Positions 47,766-56,719 of a DNA stretch of 64,000 nucleotides are shown in pieces (the stretch's first letter is position 1; every line of letters starts with the position of its first letter). The stretch is from JANMDN01 sp031376285 (lineage in GTDB: Bacteria > Actinomycetota > Thermoleophilia > Miltoncostaeales > Miltoncostaeaceae), in the NCBI GenBank assembly GCA_031376285.1, contig JANMDN010000048.1, positions 1 to 64,000 on the forward strand, written 5' to 3'. A program made the translations under genes and the position numbers. Under the pieces are notes generated by a model that was not told the DNA's origin, did not search any database, and worked only from the letters and a program-made list of their open reading frames with translations.

Positions 47766-47919
47766 GTGCGGTGTGCTCCTTGCTCGATCCTTCGCGCAGC
47801 GTTGCGCGTCTCATCAATGGTACGTCGTGCCGCGAATTCGTGGTTAGGACTGCCCTGAAGGTTCGATTAAGCACCTCCGGTCGCGAAACGTGGGCGAGCG
47901 TGCCGACTACGATCCAGCC

Positions 47920-48519
47920 GTGGCACGCACGCTCCTCGTCCTGACGTCGCTCGTCCTTCTTGCGACGTCGGGCTGTCAGGTTGGGCCGGACGAACGGCCG
48001 CTTCCCTCGACGGTTGATCCGGTGAGGATCGTCGGCGCGCTCCCCACGCCGCCAGAGCTGCGCGACGAACGCGCCGCGTCCGCGGTCGACGCGCGTACGG
48101 CCGCCGGGCTCCTCGGCTCGGGTGAGGGCTCGGGCGCTGGCCGAACGCTCACCGACAACGGATTCCTGCGTGGGGCAACGCGCTCGTGGGTGACCCCCGG
48201 GGGTGGAACCATGGAGGTGGTCGTCTCAGTCTGGAGAAACCGCCAAACCGCGTCCGGGATCGGTGGCAAAGCCGCCGAGCGAGTCCTATCGCTTCCCGGT
48301 GCCCGCGCGTGGAGCCCCGGCGATCTGCGTGGTGCGCGTGGCGCCGAAGCACCTACGGCCACGCCACCGAGGCGAGCCCTCTCCCGAGCAGTCGTTCAAA
48401 ACGGGCTCTACGTGACGGCGACCGGTGATGTGCCCGCCGCGACCGTCGTGCGTGCGATGAAGCGCCTCAGCCTGCTCGTCGAAGGCTCCGGAGGGACATC
48501 GGGCGCGTCGGTGCGATGA
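47920..48519 (+). CDS. Probable lipoprotein, function unknown
   Basis: 199 residues from GTG 47920. TACGAT at 47908-47913 sits exactly 6 nt before this GTG, as for a leaderless mRNA. The N-terminus VARTLLVLTSLVLLATSGC is a lipoprotein-type signal with Cys at residue 19; the -3 residue is Thr rather than Leu, so the lipobox is imperfect. The mature part is beta-rich (MEVVVSVWRNRQTASGIGGK) without known domains. Its stop overlaps the hflX start by 4 nt (ATGA), so the two are coupled. Confidence 0.75.
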   Translation: MARTLLVLTSLVLLATSGCQVGPDERPLPSTVDPVRIVGALPTPPELRDERAASAVDARTAAGLLGSGEGSGAGRTLTDNGFLRGATRSWVTPGGGTMEVVVSVWRNRQTASGIGGKAAERVLSLPGARAWSPGDLRGARGAEAPTATPPRRALSRAVVQNGLYVTATGDVPAATVVRAMKRLSLLVEGSGGTSGASVR

Positions 48520-49859
48520 TGCATCCCGTGGAACTGCAGCGGACCTACCGTGGAAGCGCCGAGCGGCCTGGGGACGAGCGGCGCAGTCTCGCCGACCACG
48601 GCGCCCCAGAGCGCGCCCTCATCATCGCCGCGATTCCGAGTGGAGAAGAGGATGAGCGAGACCGGCTCGCGGAGCTGACGGAGCTCCTTCGAACGGCGGG
48701 CGTCGAGGTTGCAGACGTCGTCGTTCAGCACCGCGACCGGCCCGACCCGCGTACCTACCTCGGCAAGGGCCGCCTCGAGGATGTGATCGAGGTGAAAAAG
48801 CGCGTGAAGCCTGACGTGATCGTCGCCGAAGGGGAACTCACGCCCGGTCAGCAGCGCCATCTCGAAGACAAGTTCAAGACCCGCGTCGTCGATCGCACCG
48901 CCGTCATCCTCGACATCTTTGCCCAACACGCGACGAGCGCGGAGGGCAAGCTCCAGGTGGAGCTCGCTCAGCTGGAGTACTCCTACGCACGTCAGGAGGG
49001 CCTTTGGCAGCATCTCGAGCGCCTCGGCGGCGGTGTCGGAACGCGCGGCCCGGGTGAGAGTCAGCTCGAATCCGATCGCCGCATGATTCGGACGCGAATG
49101 GGCATGCTCCGGCGGCGTCTTCGCGAAACCGACGGCAATCGTGCGGTGATGCGTCGCGAGCGTTTCGAAAGCGGCCTCGGCCGAGTGGCGCTTGCCGGCT
49201 ACACGAACGCGGGGAAATCGACGTTGATGAACGCGCTCACCGGCGCAGACGTCGTGGCAAGCGATGCGCTCTTTGTGACCCTCGACGCGACGGTCCGCTC
49301 ATTCGAGCACGCTGGTATGCGCCTGCTCGTCTCGGACACCGTCGGCTTCATCCGGCACCTGCCGCACGAGCTCGTCGCGGCGTTTCACTCCACGCTCGAC
49401 GAGGTTCGCGACGCCCATCTGATCCTCCATGTCATCGACGCGAGTGAGTCAGAACATCGTCAGGCCGAGCAGGCGAAAGCCGTCGAGGACGTCCTCGACC
49501 AGATCAAGGCCGCAGAGGTCCCCCGCCTCACCGTCTTCAACAAGATCGACCGCGTGGAGCCTGACGTACGTCAGATGCTCGCCCGTCGGAGCCCAGACGC
49601 CATCTTCGTGTCGGCAAGCCGTGGTGAGGGGCTCGCGGCCCTGCGCGAACGCCTCGGTGACGTGGCCCGCGCACGGCTCACGGCGATCGACGTTGTCGTG
49701 CCCTACGCCCGTGGCGATGTCGTGTCGAGCATCTACCAGGCCGGGCGCGAGGTCCGACAAGACGCGCTCGAGCAGGGGGCCCGAATCCAGGCACTGCTCC
49801 CTGCCGTGGATGCCGCCCGGATCCTCGCCAGCTTGGGCCAGTCAGATACGTTGCAGTAA
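48516..49859 (+). CDS. hflX: Ribosome-associated GTPase HflX
   Basis: 447 residues. N-terminal HflX domain: RDRPDPRTYLGKGRLEDVIE and ELTPGQQRHLEDKF, then GPGESQLESDRRMIRTRMG, unique to HflX. The GTPase part has VALAGYTNAGKSTLMNALTG (G1), SDTVGFIRHLPHELVAAF (G3 region) and FNKIDRV (G4). HflX splits stalled ribosomes after heat or stress. The ATGA overlap with the lipoprotein gene suggests coupling. A hairpin follows the stop. Confidence 0.96.
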   Translation: MMHPVELQRTYRGSAERPGDERRSLADHGAPERALIIAAIPSGEEDERDRLAELTELLRTAGVEVADVVVQHRDRPDPRTYLGKGRLEDVIEVKKRVKPDVIVAEGELTPGQQRHLEDKFKTRVVDRTAVILDIFAQHATSAEGKLQVELAQLEYSYARQEGLWQHLERLGGGVGTRGPGESQLESDRRMIRTRMGMLRRRLRETDGNRAVMRRERFESGLGRVALAGYTNAGKSTLMNALTGADVVASDALFVTLDATVRSFEHAGMRLLVSDTVGFIRHLPHELVAAFHSTLDEVRDAHLILHVIDASESEHRQAEQAKAVEDVLDQIKAAEVPRLTVFNKIDRVEPDVRQMLARRSPDAIFVSASRGEGLAALRERLGDVARARLTAIDVVVPYARGDVVSSIYQAGREVRQDALEQGARIQALLPAVDAARILASLGQSDTLQ

Positions 49860-49895
49860 CGCGGGAACCCCCTATTCGTATAGGTCGACCCCGCG
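49860..49895 (+). terminator. Hairpin downstream of hflX
   Basis: Outer arms CGCGGG (49860-49865) and CCCGCG (49890-49895) and inner arms CCTAT (49871-49875) and ATAGG (49880-49884) around TCGT form a nested hairpin directly after the stop. There is no T run. It could also be an operator for the next gene, whose start is 27 bp away. Confidence 0.4.
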
Positions 49896-49921
49896 AGGTA
49901 GGGAGTATTCTAGGACGTGGC

Positions 49922-51445
49922 GTGCTTCGCTCACTGACACGTAACCGACGCATCACCAATGCCAGACGGATCGCGACGGTCGCCGCCGCGATCGTTCCTG
50001 CGTCCGCGCTCTGGGCGAGCGGCGCTGGTGCGGTCTCGACGATCGGCCAGACGGTGAGTCAGGCCTCGACCAGCGTGATCAGCGTTCCCGGTTCATCCGA
50101 GAAAGAGCCGACCCCGCTTCCCACACCAAAGGGCGTGCCCGTGAGTGTGACGGTCGGGCCTCCCGCGACCCTGGGTGAGCTCACCGGTGTGACCCGCTCC
50201 TTTGCGCTACGGGCCGACGTCAACGACCGCCCGGGTGTGCGTACCGCCATCATCGGCATTGCCTCGAGCGGAGGCGCGACCGTGGCCGCGGCACCGGGCA
50301 GCGTTCGGGTGTTGGGGGATGCCTCAGCGACCACCATTATCCAAACGGCCGGCCTGGAGCGCGCCTCGGACGACCCCTCCCTCGGCGGAGCGGCAGGAGG
50401 CTCCGTGGCATGGCTGCTCTCCCGCTCGAGCGCGCTCATCGCCGCGTCGCCGAGCCCAGCCATTGAGGCTGCCGCGGTTCAGGTCGCAGCGTGGAAGCTC
50501 ACCGGCGCGGTGACCGCAGCGGCGCCAACAACAAGCCCCGCCGTGAACCTGCGGGCGTCCGACCTTGTGACCGCCGCGACCGGGCGTTCACTCCCGGCGT
50601 CGATCGCCGTCTCTACGCCATCGAAGGCCTGCCTTGACGAGGTCACGCGAGTGTCGCTCCAGGGCCCGGCAAACGCGTCGATCGCCCTCACCTCGAGCGG
50701 CCCGGTGGTCCTCCTCCAGGACTCGGTGACCTTGAACGCCAACGGCGCAGGCACCGCGAACGTTCGACCACGCCGCCCCGGTTCGATCAGCATCGCCGCC
50801 GCCGGAGAGAGCAGCGAGCTGGTGCGGTTGAACACCCAGCTTCCATCAGGCGCTCCAGGCGACAATGAGGCACTGCGCCTCCTCGCGCTGAGCGCGATCA
50901 AGGTCACGGGGAGTGGAAGCGCCAGCGTCGTCGATTGTGGCTCGTCCGGATCTCCCGACGACGGGATCGGCGTTGCGCTCAGTGCCGGCGGAGGACCCGG
51001 TTCAGGAGCAGCGGGCGCGAGCCGCCTTGGGAACCGCCAGAGCGGTGTCGACCGATCACCGGCCGCGGCGAAGCGGCCGGCAGGTGTGAAGGGCATCGCC
51101 TGGGTCGTCGTCAATTGGTCGCGCGCGACCGACCTCGACGGATCTCGCCGGGCGTTGAACGTTCGCATCCGAAACGTCGGCGGCCGGAGCGCCAAAAACT
51201 TGACCATTACCGCCCGCGTCCCGGGAGAGGGCCGCATCATCGACCCGGGAGGGGCCGAGATCGGCCGTCGCCGGATCGTCACATGGCACTTCGCCGCGAT
51301 GAAGCCCGGCGTGAGTCGCACGCTGACGGTGGTCATCGAGCCACGCGGTCGCCGGACCGGAATCCCCCTACGCCAGATCATCGTGCGTGGCGTGAACCTG
51401 CTCGCCGAGTGGGAACGCCCACTCGCAAGCCCGCGCGAGCCATAA
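49922..51445 (+). CDS. Secreted protein with a beta-sandwich C-terminal domain
   Basis: 507 residues from GTG 49922. The N-terminus has a Tat/Sec-like signal (ARRIATVAAAIVPASALWAS then GAGAVS), followed by a Pro-rich stretch, a helical Ala-rich domain (AAVQVAAWKLTGAVTAAAPT), a beta-rich segment (SLQGPANASIALTSSGPVVL) and a Gly/Ser linker. The C-terminal domain (NVRIRNVGGRSAKNLTITAR, RRIVTWHFAAMKPGVSRTLT) is a DUF11/CARDB-like beta-sandwich, related to those in the FG-GAP/RTX protein. It is likely exported to the surface. No substrate or partner can be named. Confidence 0.8.
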   Translation: MLRSLTRNRRITNARRIATVAAAIVPASALWASGAGAVSTIGQTVSQASTSVISVPGSSEKEPTPLPTPKGVPVSVTVGPPATLGELTGVTRSFALRADVNDRPGVRTAIIGIASSGGATVAAAPGSVRVLGDASATTIIQTAGLERASDDPSLGGAAGGSVAWLLSRSSALIAASPSPAIEAAAVQVAAWKLTGAVTAAAPTTSPAVNLRASDLVTAATGRSLPASIAVSTPSKACLDEVTRVSLQGPANASIALTSSGPVVLLQDSVTLNANGAGTANVRPRRPGSISIAAAGESSELVRLNTQLPSGAPGDNEALRLLALSAIKVTGSGSASVVDCGSSGSPDDGIGVALSAGGGPGSGAAGASRLGNRQSGVDRSPAAAKRPAGVKGIAWVVVNWSRATDLDGSRRALNVRIRNVGGRSAKNLTITARVPGEGRIIDPGGAEIGRRRIVTWHFAAMKPGVSRTLTVVIEPRGRRTGIPLRQIIVRGVNLLAEWERPLASPREP

Positions 51446-51492
51446 CGCACGAGCGTCGGAGCCCAGGGCGAACGTCCCTCGACGATCGAGCC

Positions 51493-52482
51493 CTACAGGA
51501 TGAAGACCGGCGTTCCGATCTCGACGTTCCCGTAGACGTACTCCGCGTCCCTGATGGCCATCCGAATACAGCCGTGGGAGGCGCGGGTGCCGAGCGACCA
51601 AGGGGCGGGGGTTCCGTGGATGCCGATGGCCGGGGCTGACGTCCCCATCCACCGAGTTCCCAACGGGTTTCCCGGCCCAGCCGGGATTGGGCCCAGGCCC
51701 TTGGCCCAAGGGGAACTCGGCGGGAACCACGTCGGGTTGACCTGCTTCTGGATGATCCGGAAGGCGCCACCGGGCGTCGGGTAGGTGGCCTGGCCGATGG
51801 CGACCGTGAAGCTCCGCAGCCGGCGCTCACCAACGAACACCCGCAGCCTGAATCGGGATCGATCGACGACGACCACCGAGCCGATCCGCGACACGGTCGG
51901 CGCGACCCTCGTGACCGGCAGCGGGTAGCGCGCGAGACGACGAGCGAGGAGTCCCTTGGCCAGGCGCCCGACCGCCTCGGACTCGTTGACCGCGTAGCCG
52001 AAACGAAAACGCGTGACCTTCGGAGTACCACGAACAATCGCTACACGAGCGTCGATGGGAGCAGTCGCGACTCGCGCGGCCCGCACGTTGATGAGGGCGG
52101 CAAGCCGCGAGCGATCAACCCGCTCGTCGAGCCGAATCCGCGTCGCGACGAACGGCCGCGTTCGACCGACTGCGAGGGCGGCGCGAAGGGCCGGCTCGAT
52201 TCGCACCCGATACCCGGCCGTGACCGGGTCGATCGAGAGGCCCTTCCCGCGGAATGAGAGCTGGAGGGCTCGCGTTCGAGGCCGAATGTGCTGTGCGATC
52301 ACACGCTGGCGCGCCCCGGATCCGGTGAGTCCGGAAACGTCAACCCCGGCGATGTGAACGTTCGGTGCGATCAGCCCGGCGGGGCCGTCGTACTGGCCGG
52401 CCAACGCGACGGAGCCGCTGGTGAGAACAAAACATGCGGCGAGCGCGCCGGCGCGAGTGGGCAATCGAGGCCTCCGAGTCAA
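51493..52482 (-). CDS. L,D-transpeptidase (YkuD) with N-terminal peptidoglycan-binding-like domain
   Basis: About 329 residues from TTG 52482 (LTRRPRLPTRAGALAACFVL), which gives a signal-anchor. The open frame runs to 52641. The middle part (ALQLSFRGKGLSIDPVTAGY, GYAVNESEAVGRLAKGLLAR) is a VanW/PG-binding-type region; the YkuD catalytic domain has SVVVVDRSRFRLRVFVGER, the invariant IGIHGT, and the catalytic Cys in RASHGCIRMAIRDAEYVY. The enzyme makes 3-3 cross-links in peptidoglycan or attaches lipoproteins, as in other actinobacteria. Confidence 0.93.
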   Translation of the reverse strand: MTRRPRLPTRAGALAACFVLTSGSVALAGQYDGPAGLIAPNVHIAGVDVSGLTGSGARQRVIAQHIRPRTRALQLSFRGKGLSIDPVTAGYRVRIEPALRAALAVGRTRPFVATRIRLDERVDRSRLAALINVRAARVATAPIDARVAIVRGTPKVTRFRFGYAVNESEAVGRLAKGLLARRLARYPLPVTRVAPTVSRIGSVVVVDRSRFRLRVFVGERRLRSFTVAIGQATYPTPGGAFRIIQKQVNPTWFPPSSPWAKGLGPIPAGPGNPLGTRWMGTSAPAIGIHGTPAPWSLGTRASHGCIRMAIRDAEYVYGNVEIGTPVFIL

Positions 52483-52661
52483 GCAATCGTCGACGAAGGT
52501 TAGCCGTCCCTGCCACAGCGTCGACGGGGATCCGGTCCGTAACCAGACCATCGTTTGCCAGCGACTCGCCCTTCGGCCGGTCCGCTCGAGGTCGGGTGGT
52601 TCTACGGTGGTTGTCGCACCCTGGCTTTGGGCGCTGAGCAAACGACAAAGGCAGGGATGCT

Positions 52662-53249
52662 GTGGACAGGTTGGCGCTCGACGACCAGGCGATGTTGCGG
52701 AGCCTTGCGGGGGCGCTCCGGGATGAGTTCCGTGCGCTCGATGGCGGGCGCCGAGAGGTGGTGATCGCCTGCATCGGGACGGACCGCTCGACCGGTGACG
52801 CGCTTGGACCCCTCGTCGGAGATGCGCTGTTACGTCTCGGGATGCCGCCGACGATGATCATCGGCACCCTGCGCGAGCCGCTTCACGCGCTGAACTTGGA
52901 CCGCGTCCTCGGCGTGGCCGAGACAACACCGGCCCCGCTCGTCGTCGCCGTCGACGCGGCGCTCGGGCCCGCCGACCAGATCGGCGCGATCCGCGTTCGG
53001 CGCGGCGGCCTGCGCCCCGGGGAAGCGGTCGGTAAGACACTGCCGTCCGTTGGTGATCTGTCGGTCACCGCGATCGTCAACTGCAGTGGCGCGAAGTTTG
53101 ACGCTCGTGTGCTTCAAAGCACACGCCTCTTCGTCGTCCACGAGCTGTCACGACTGGTCGCCGCGGGCCTCTGGTGGTCACTTGGCGAGGTCCGCCGCGA
53201 AGCAGCGGGCGTTCGAGCCCGGCAGGAGGTCGCGTTCGCGGGGGTCTAA
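52662..53249 (+). CDS. yyaC: YyaC-family (DUF1256) protein
   Basis: 195 residues from GTG 52662 (AGGGA upstream). The core EVVIACIGTDRSTGDALGPL, VGDALLRLGMPPTMIIGTLR and VVAVDAALGPADQIGAIRVR match the YyaC family, a putative spore protease related to GPR. YyaC is usually described from endospore formers. Its presence here, with no other sporulation gene in the window, agrees with reports of such genes in non-Firmicute Gram-positives. The 3' end overlaps the convergent cheY gene by 4 nt. Confidence 0.88.
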   Translation: MDRLALDDQAMLRSLAGALRDEFRALDGGRREVVIACIGTDRSTGDALGPLVGDALLRLGMPPTMIIGTLREPLHALNLDRVLGVAETTPAPLVVAVDAALGPADQIGAIRVRRGGLRPGEAVGKTLPSVGDLSVTAIVNCSGAKFDARVLQSTRLFVVHELSRLVAAGLWWSLGEVRREAAGVRARQEVAFAGV

Positions 53250-53611
53250 GCCGCCCGCAGTGCCCGTGCGGTCGCGGCAAGGAGCGCATCGGGGTGAAAG
53301 GGCTTGGTGAGATGGTCCCGAGCGCCCTCAAGTATCGAGGCCGCGGCCGCTGCCTCTTGACCCGCCCGGGAGCACGCAAGTACCCGCGCCTGCGGATCGA
53401 TCGCTCGAATTCGAGCGAGCGGCGAATGCCCATCCTGAACCGGCATGGTGAGGTCGAGCGTCGTCAAGTCCGGCCGAAGCGACGCGAATCGCTCGACCGC
53501 CGAATCTCCCGAGGACGCCTCGCCAGCGACCTCGTAGCCAGCGGAGCTGAGGATCCTCCGGATCATGACTCGCATGAACTCGGAATCGTCAGCGATGAGG
53601 ACGGTCGGCAA
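53246..53611 (-). CDS. cheY: CheY-like response regulator, stand-alone receiver
   Basis: 121 residues, one receiver domain. VLIADDSEFMRVMIRRILSS has the acidic pair. The phospho-Asp lies in LTTLDLTMPVQDG, and the Lys in HLTKPFHPDAL. The usual Thr/Ser switch position reads CSRAGQ. The single-domain size fits CheY, which switches flagellar rotation, and fits csrA lying 1.1 kb away on the same strand. A free receiver in a phosphorelay is the alternative. Confidence 0.85.
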   Translation of the reverse strand: MPTVLIADDSEFMRVMIRRILSSAGYEVAGEASSGDSAVERFASLRPDLTTLDLTMPVQDGHSPLARIRAIDPQARVLACSRAGQEAAAAASILEGARDHLTKPFHPDALLAATARALRAA

Positions 53612-53723
53612 GTCGCGTCTTTCGTCGGGGTCGACAGCTCACCCCAGCTATCGGCGACTTGGGCCCGAGAGTTGAGTGCCGCGGCCCGCGCGGCCGCGAC
53701 ACTCGGCCTACCAGACGCTTGAT

Positions 53724-54128
53724 CTAGTTCTCCACCCCGACGACGTCGCGAACCACCTCAAGCCGCAATACGCGAACGACGTCACGCATGGAGAGCACCC
53801 CGACGAGGTCCGGACCGTCGAACACGAGGACGTGGCGCACGCTGTGCTTGACCATCAACGCGGCGGCCTCCTCGACGGCAAGATCCGGAGACGCCGTGAT
53901 GAGCTCGTCGCGGAGGTGATCCTCGGCGCGCTCGACGTCCGGGTCAAGTCCCCGAGCGATCGCTCGGAGGATGTGCCGCTCGTTGATGACGGCCGGCCCC
54001 GGGTGGTCGTTGTCCACCACGATTGCGGCCCCGGTGTTGTGCTGCACCATCCGGGCAGCCACCTGCCGGAGCGTGTGGGTTCCACCAACCACAGCGGTGA
54101 CTGGATTCATGATCTCGCTGACCCGCAT
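53724..54128 (-). CDS. Double CBS-domain protein
   Basis: 134 residues from ATG 54128 with AAAGGAG at good spacing; an extra TTG at 54131 is not needed. Two CBS repeats: VSEIMNPVTAVVGGTHTLRQ with MVQHNTGAAIVVDN, and DELITASPDLAVEEAAALMV with VRHVLVFDGPDLVGVLSMRD. CBS pairs bind adenosyl nucleotides and act as energy sensors; stand-alone ones regulate unknown partners. It lies between cheY and the csrA-linked gene on the same strand. Confidence 0.9.
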   Translation of the reverse strand: MRVSEIMNPVTAVVGGTHTLRQVAARMVQHNTGAAIVVDNDHPGPAVINERHILRAIARGLDPDVERAEDHLRDELITASPDLAVEEAAALMVKHSVRHVLVFDGPDLVGVLSMRDVVRVLRLEVVRDVVGVEN

Positions 54129-54249
54129 CAACGCTCCTTTGTGCGGATTGTCTCAATGCGCACAAACCATGGCATACACGGTGACCGCAATCAACCCGCA
54201 TGCGGTGGGAGTTCTGTCCCTACCGGCCACACCCGGTCGGACAGTGCGG

Positions 54250-54654
54250 CTACGGCCTGCGTCGGCCGGAGTCCGGCGGCATGTCGTCGACCGCGGAGAA
54301 GAGTTGGGCCACATGGTCGAGATCATCGGCAAGGACGGCCGCGGCCTCGCCGTCTGCCGCGTCCTGCGAAACACGGCAGATGAGGTGGTGGCCGAGCGCA
54401 CCGAGGTGTCGCTCGACGCTCGGGTCACCGACCATGAGGACGTCCAGGGTCAGGCGAGCGTCGCGCTCCAGTTCCACCAGACTCGCGCGCAGCGCTCGAC
54501 GCTGGGGACGGTCATCCGCCTCGATCTCCGAGAGTCGGCGCGAGACGAGCCCGGCGAAGCGGATGATCTGCTCCATCGGAGGGGCAGACCGTGGGTGGTT
54601 CGGATCGGCGTCCATGGTTCCAGTCGATGCGGAGATGACGTGCTCTGACGCCAT
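54250..54654 (-). CDS. Hypothetical helical protein downstream of csrA
   Basis: 134 residues from ATG 54654; internal Met codons at 54615 and 54576 are also possible because none has a clear ribosome site. The C-terminal two thirds is helical (FAGLVSRRLSEIEADDRPQR, RALRASLVELERDARLTLDV, LADDLDHVAQLFSAVDDM). It has no known domain and lies 60 bp downstream of csrA on the same strand, so it could be co-expressed with it. A flagellum- or CsrA-linked role is a guess. Confidence 0.6.
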   Translation of the reverse strand: MASEHVISASTGTMDADPNHPRSAPPMEQIIRFAGLVSRRLSEIEADDRPQRRALRASLVELERDARLTLDVLMVGDPSVERHLGALGHHLICRVSQDAADGEAAAVLADDLDHVAQLFSAVDDMPPDSGRRRP

Positions 54655-54714
54655 TCATCGGCGGAAACCGTGAAGACTTAACGGCGGCCGGTCGCCGCGC
54701 GCCCTCGGGGTAGG

Positions 54715-54918
54715 TCAGCCCGCGGTGCCACCTTCGACGACCTGAACCGCGCCGGTGCCGGTGTGAATCTCGACGAAGACCTCTTTGCGGAACACCGGAA
54801 CGTCTCGCGGAGCGTCGATGCCGAGTCGGACCTTCTCTCCGATCACCGACAACACGGAGACTTCGATCTGATCACCGATCATGATGCTCTGGTTCGCCTT
54901 CCGGGTCAGCACAAGCAT
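54715..54918 (-). CDS. csrA: Carbon storage regulator CsrA
   Basis: 67 residues from ATG 54918 with AAGGAG 8 nt upstream. The sequence LVLTRKANQSIMIGDQIEV, VSVLSVIGEKVRLGIDAPRD and VPVFRKEVFVEI is canonical CsrA, with RNA-contacting LTRK near the N-terminus and GIDAPRDVPVFRKEV at the second site. It represses translation by covering ribosome sites, and in Gram-positives it usually controls flagellin through FliW. No fliW lies in this window. Confidence 0.96.
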   Translation of the reverse strand: MLVLTRKANQSIMIGDQIEVSVLSVIGEKVRLGIDAPRDVPVFRKEVFVEIHTGTGAVQVVEGGTAG

Positions 54919-55046
54919 CCTGGTCTCCTTGTACGTCGGGCAAGCCGGCCTGGTCACCGAGGGGGAACACGGTCCACCCGCGGGGCGCGACCCGCGTAGT
55001 ATCCTCCACCACGCCGCGGGTCGCTACATACCTCCGAGGGGGTTTC

Positions 55047-55616
55047 TTGCTATACGGACGCCGACTCGACGAGTCGCTTGAACACGTCGATGGGTCACGC
55101 TACGCACTGGTTCACGCTGTCGCCAAACGGGCGAGGCAGATTACGCTTTGGTTGACCGCTGATCCAACTGAACTCCGAGCCGAGTCCGCGCCGCCACCGG
55201 CGGCCGGCGAGTTCGTGTCTCGGGATCCGGTCGCTCTCGCTGAGAACGAGATTATCCAGGGCGAGGTTCTCGTTCGCTGGGACCCGGAGGGGCGAGCGGA
55301 CGAACGCGAACTCCCCGAAATTTCGCTCCTCCCGACCGACCCGCTCTTGCTCGACACACTCTCCGACGATGACGATGACTTCGAGTCCGTCGATACCGAT
55401 GACGGCGACGAGCCCGTCACGCCAGCCCTCGCCCAGGCGCTCAGCGCTGACGAGCCCGACGACGATGATGACGACGACGAGGAAGCGCCGGTTGAGGCCG
55501 ACCCAGTCGACGCCGTGATCGATGAGGCGGACACCGACGAAGCCGAAGAGGAAGAGCTCATCGAGGTTCCCCTCGCGGAGATCGAAGAGGACGACGACGC
55601 CGACGAAGAGGAGTAG
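55047..55616 (+). CDS. rpoZ: Probable RNA polymerase omega subunit with a long acidic tail
   Basis: 189 residues from TTG 55047 (GAGGGGG upstream). Residues 1-35 (LDESLEHVDGSRYALVHAVA, KRARQITLWL) match the omega-subunit helices that clamp the beta' C-terminus. The rest is unlike ordinary omega (usually under 110 residues): from about residue 100 to the end it is almost wholly Asp/Glu with some Pro and Ala, including a run of seven Asp. Such an acidic tail could interact with polymerase or compete with DNA. The assignment rests on the N-terminal helix only, so another KRAR-motif protein is possible. Confidence 0.7.
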   Translation: MLYGRRLDESLEHVDGSRYALVHAVAKRARQITLWLTADPTELRAESAPPPAAGEFVSRDPVALAENEIIQGEVLVRWDPEGRADERELPEISLLPTDPLLLDTLSDDDDDFESVDTDDGDEPVTPALAQALSADEPDDDDDDDEEAPVEADPVDAVIDEADTDEAEEEELIEVPLAEIEEDDDADEEE

Positions 55617-55669
55617 CCCTCTGCTGGTGTAGCGCTGTCGCCCAACCCGTCCCGCGCTAACGTTCCAGT

Positions 55670-56719
55670 GTGGAGACGGCGATTTCTTTTTCAGACCTCG
55701 GCCGCTCTCCGGCCGAGGTCGCAGGCGGCCTGATTGAGTGGCGTCGGGGCGACCGCGACGAGGCGGTCCTGCGCACCTTGGAGGCGTCAGCGAGAACGCT
55801 GACCGATCGCGCCTTCACCATCTGGGTTTGGTACGGGTCGACCGCGGACGCAGTCCCGGTCTGGATTCTCCCGGTGTCGGTCGACCAGGCACTGTCGTTC
55901 GCGCCGCGTGGACCGGCGCGCGTACTGGCGCGGACGATCGCCGCAGCCGAGCTTGCCGGTGGACGACTTGGGGAGCTTTCCCTCGCCGAGTGGAACGGCA
56001 TGACCGCCGTCCTCTCCCCTGGGCTGATCGACGACCTCTGCGAGCCGGCCCTTGCGCAGGTCCACGCAGTCCCTGGGCGGGTCGCCGTCAGCCGCCTGCC
56101 GTTTGTCGTGGAGCTTGGCCCCGGCGTCGAGCCGCGAGACGCGCCGACCCACCCGCCGGGCCGCGGAGGGATCACCGCGCTTGCGAGCGCCGCGCACGTC
56201 CACCCATTGCAGGTCGTGATCGCGCTCGCCGAGCACGGGCAGGATGTCGACTGCGAGCAGTACGACCCCGCCCTCGTCGATGCCCTTCGGGCCTGGGGAT
56301 GCGACGGGCACGCGCCGGAGCCCCCGCCGCCGAGCATCGCGATCGACGACGACCCGTGCTCACGCCGGCGCCATGCCCGCCGGGCGCTGCTACGCCTGCT
56401 CGGGATGAAGAAGATCGGCGCGCTTTACCACACCGAGTTCGATCACTTTTCCAAGGGTGCCCCACCCGACCTTCGGGGGGAGGCGCTGGAGGTCGGGGAG
56501 GCGCTGATTCGAGCTGGGTTGCTGGGAACAAAACCCAGCGTGGGGCAGCTGCACATCTACCTTCGTCGTGAGGCGCTCGCTGACATTCACGCCCTGATCG
56601 ACCGCGGAGTGACCCGGGACGCACGCCTCAGCGCCGTCTGGACATCCCCCGAGCCTGGGTCAGCCGCCAGTCTCGGCGCAAGTCCCAGTGGGCCGGCTAG
56701 CGCGTCACCGTCACGGTGA
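55670..56719 (+). CDS. Hypothetical protein, unknown function
   Basis: 349 residues from GTG 55670. It is soluble, without signal or membrane helix. An N-terminal alpha/beta part (RAFTIWVWYGSTADAVPVWI) is followed by helical segments and an RRRHARRALLRLLGMKKIGA basic helix near residue 235, then YHTEFDHFSKGAPPDLRGEA, perhaps a DNA- or RNA-binding end, and a low-complexity C-terminus. The 3' end overlaps the convergent gene by 23 nt. No family recognised. Confidence 0.7.
   Translation: METAISFSDLGRSPAEVAGGLIEWRRGDRDEAVLRTLEASARTLTDRAFTIWVWYGSTADAVPVWILPVSVDQALSFAPRGPARVLARTIAAAELAGGRLGELSLAEWNGMTAVLSPGLIDDLCEPALAQVHAVPGRVAVSRLPFVVELGPGVEPRDAPTHPPGRGGITALASAAHVHPLQVVIALAEHGQDVDCEQYDPALVDALRAWGCDGHAPEPPPPSIAIDDDPCSRRRHARRALLRLLGMKKIGALYHTEFDHFSKGAPPDLRGEALEVGEALIRAGLLGTKPSVGQLHIYLRREALADIHALIDRGVTRDARLSAVWTSPEPGSAASLGASPSGPASASPSR

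Noticed and set aside
45519..47858. A 779-codon plus-strand frame opposite the kinase and htpX
   Set aside because: It is antisense to three well-supported genes. Its highly charged composition (Arg/Glu/Asp) is what a high-GC antisense frame gives.
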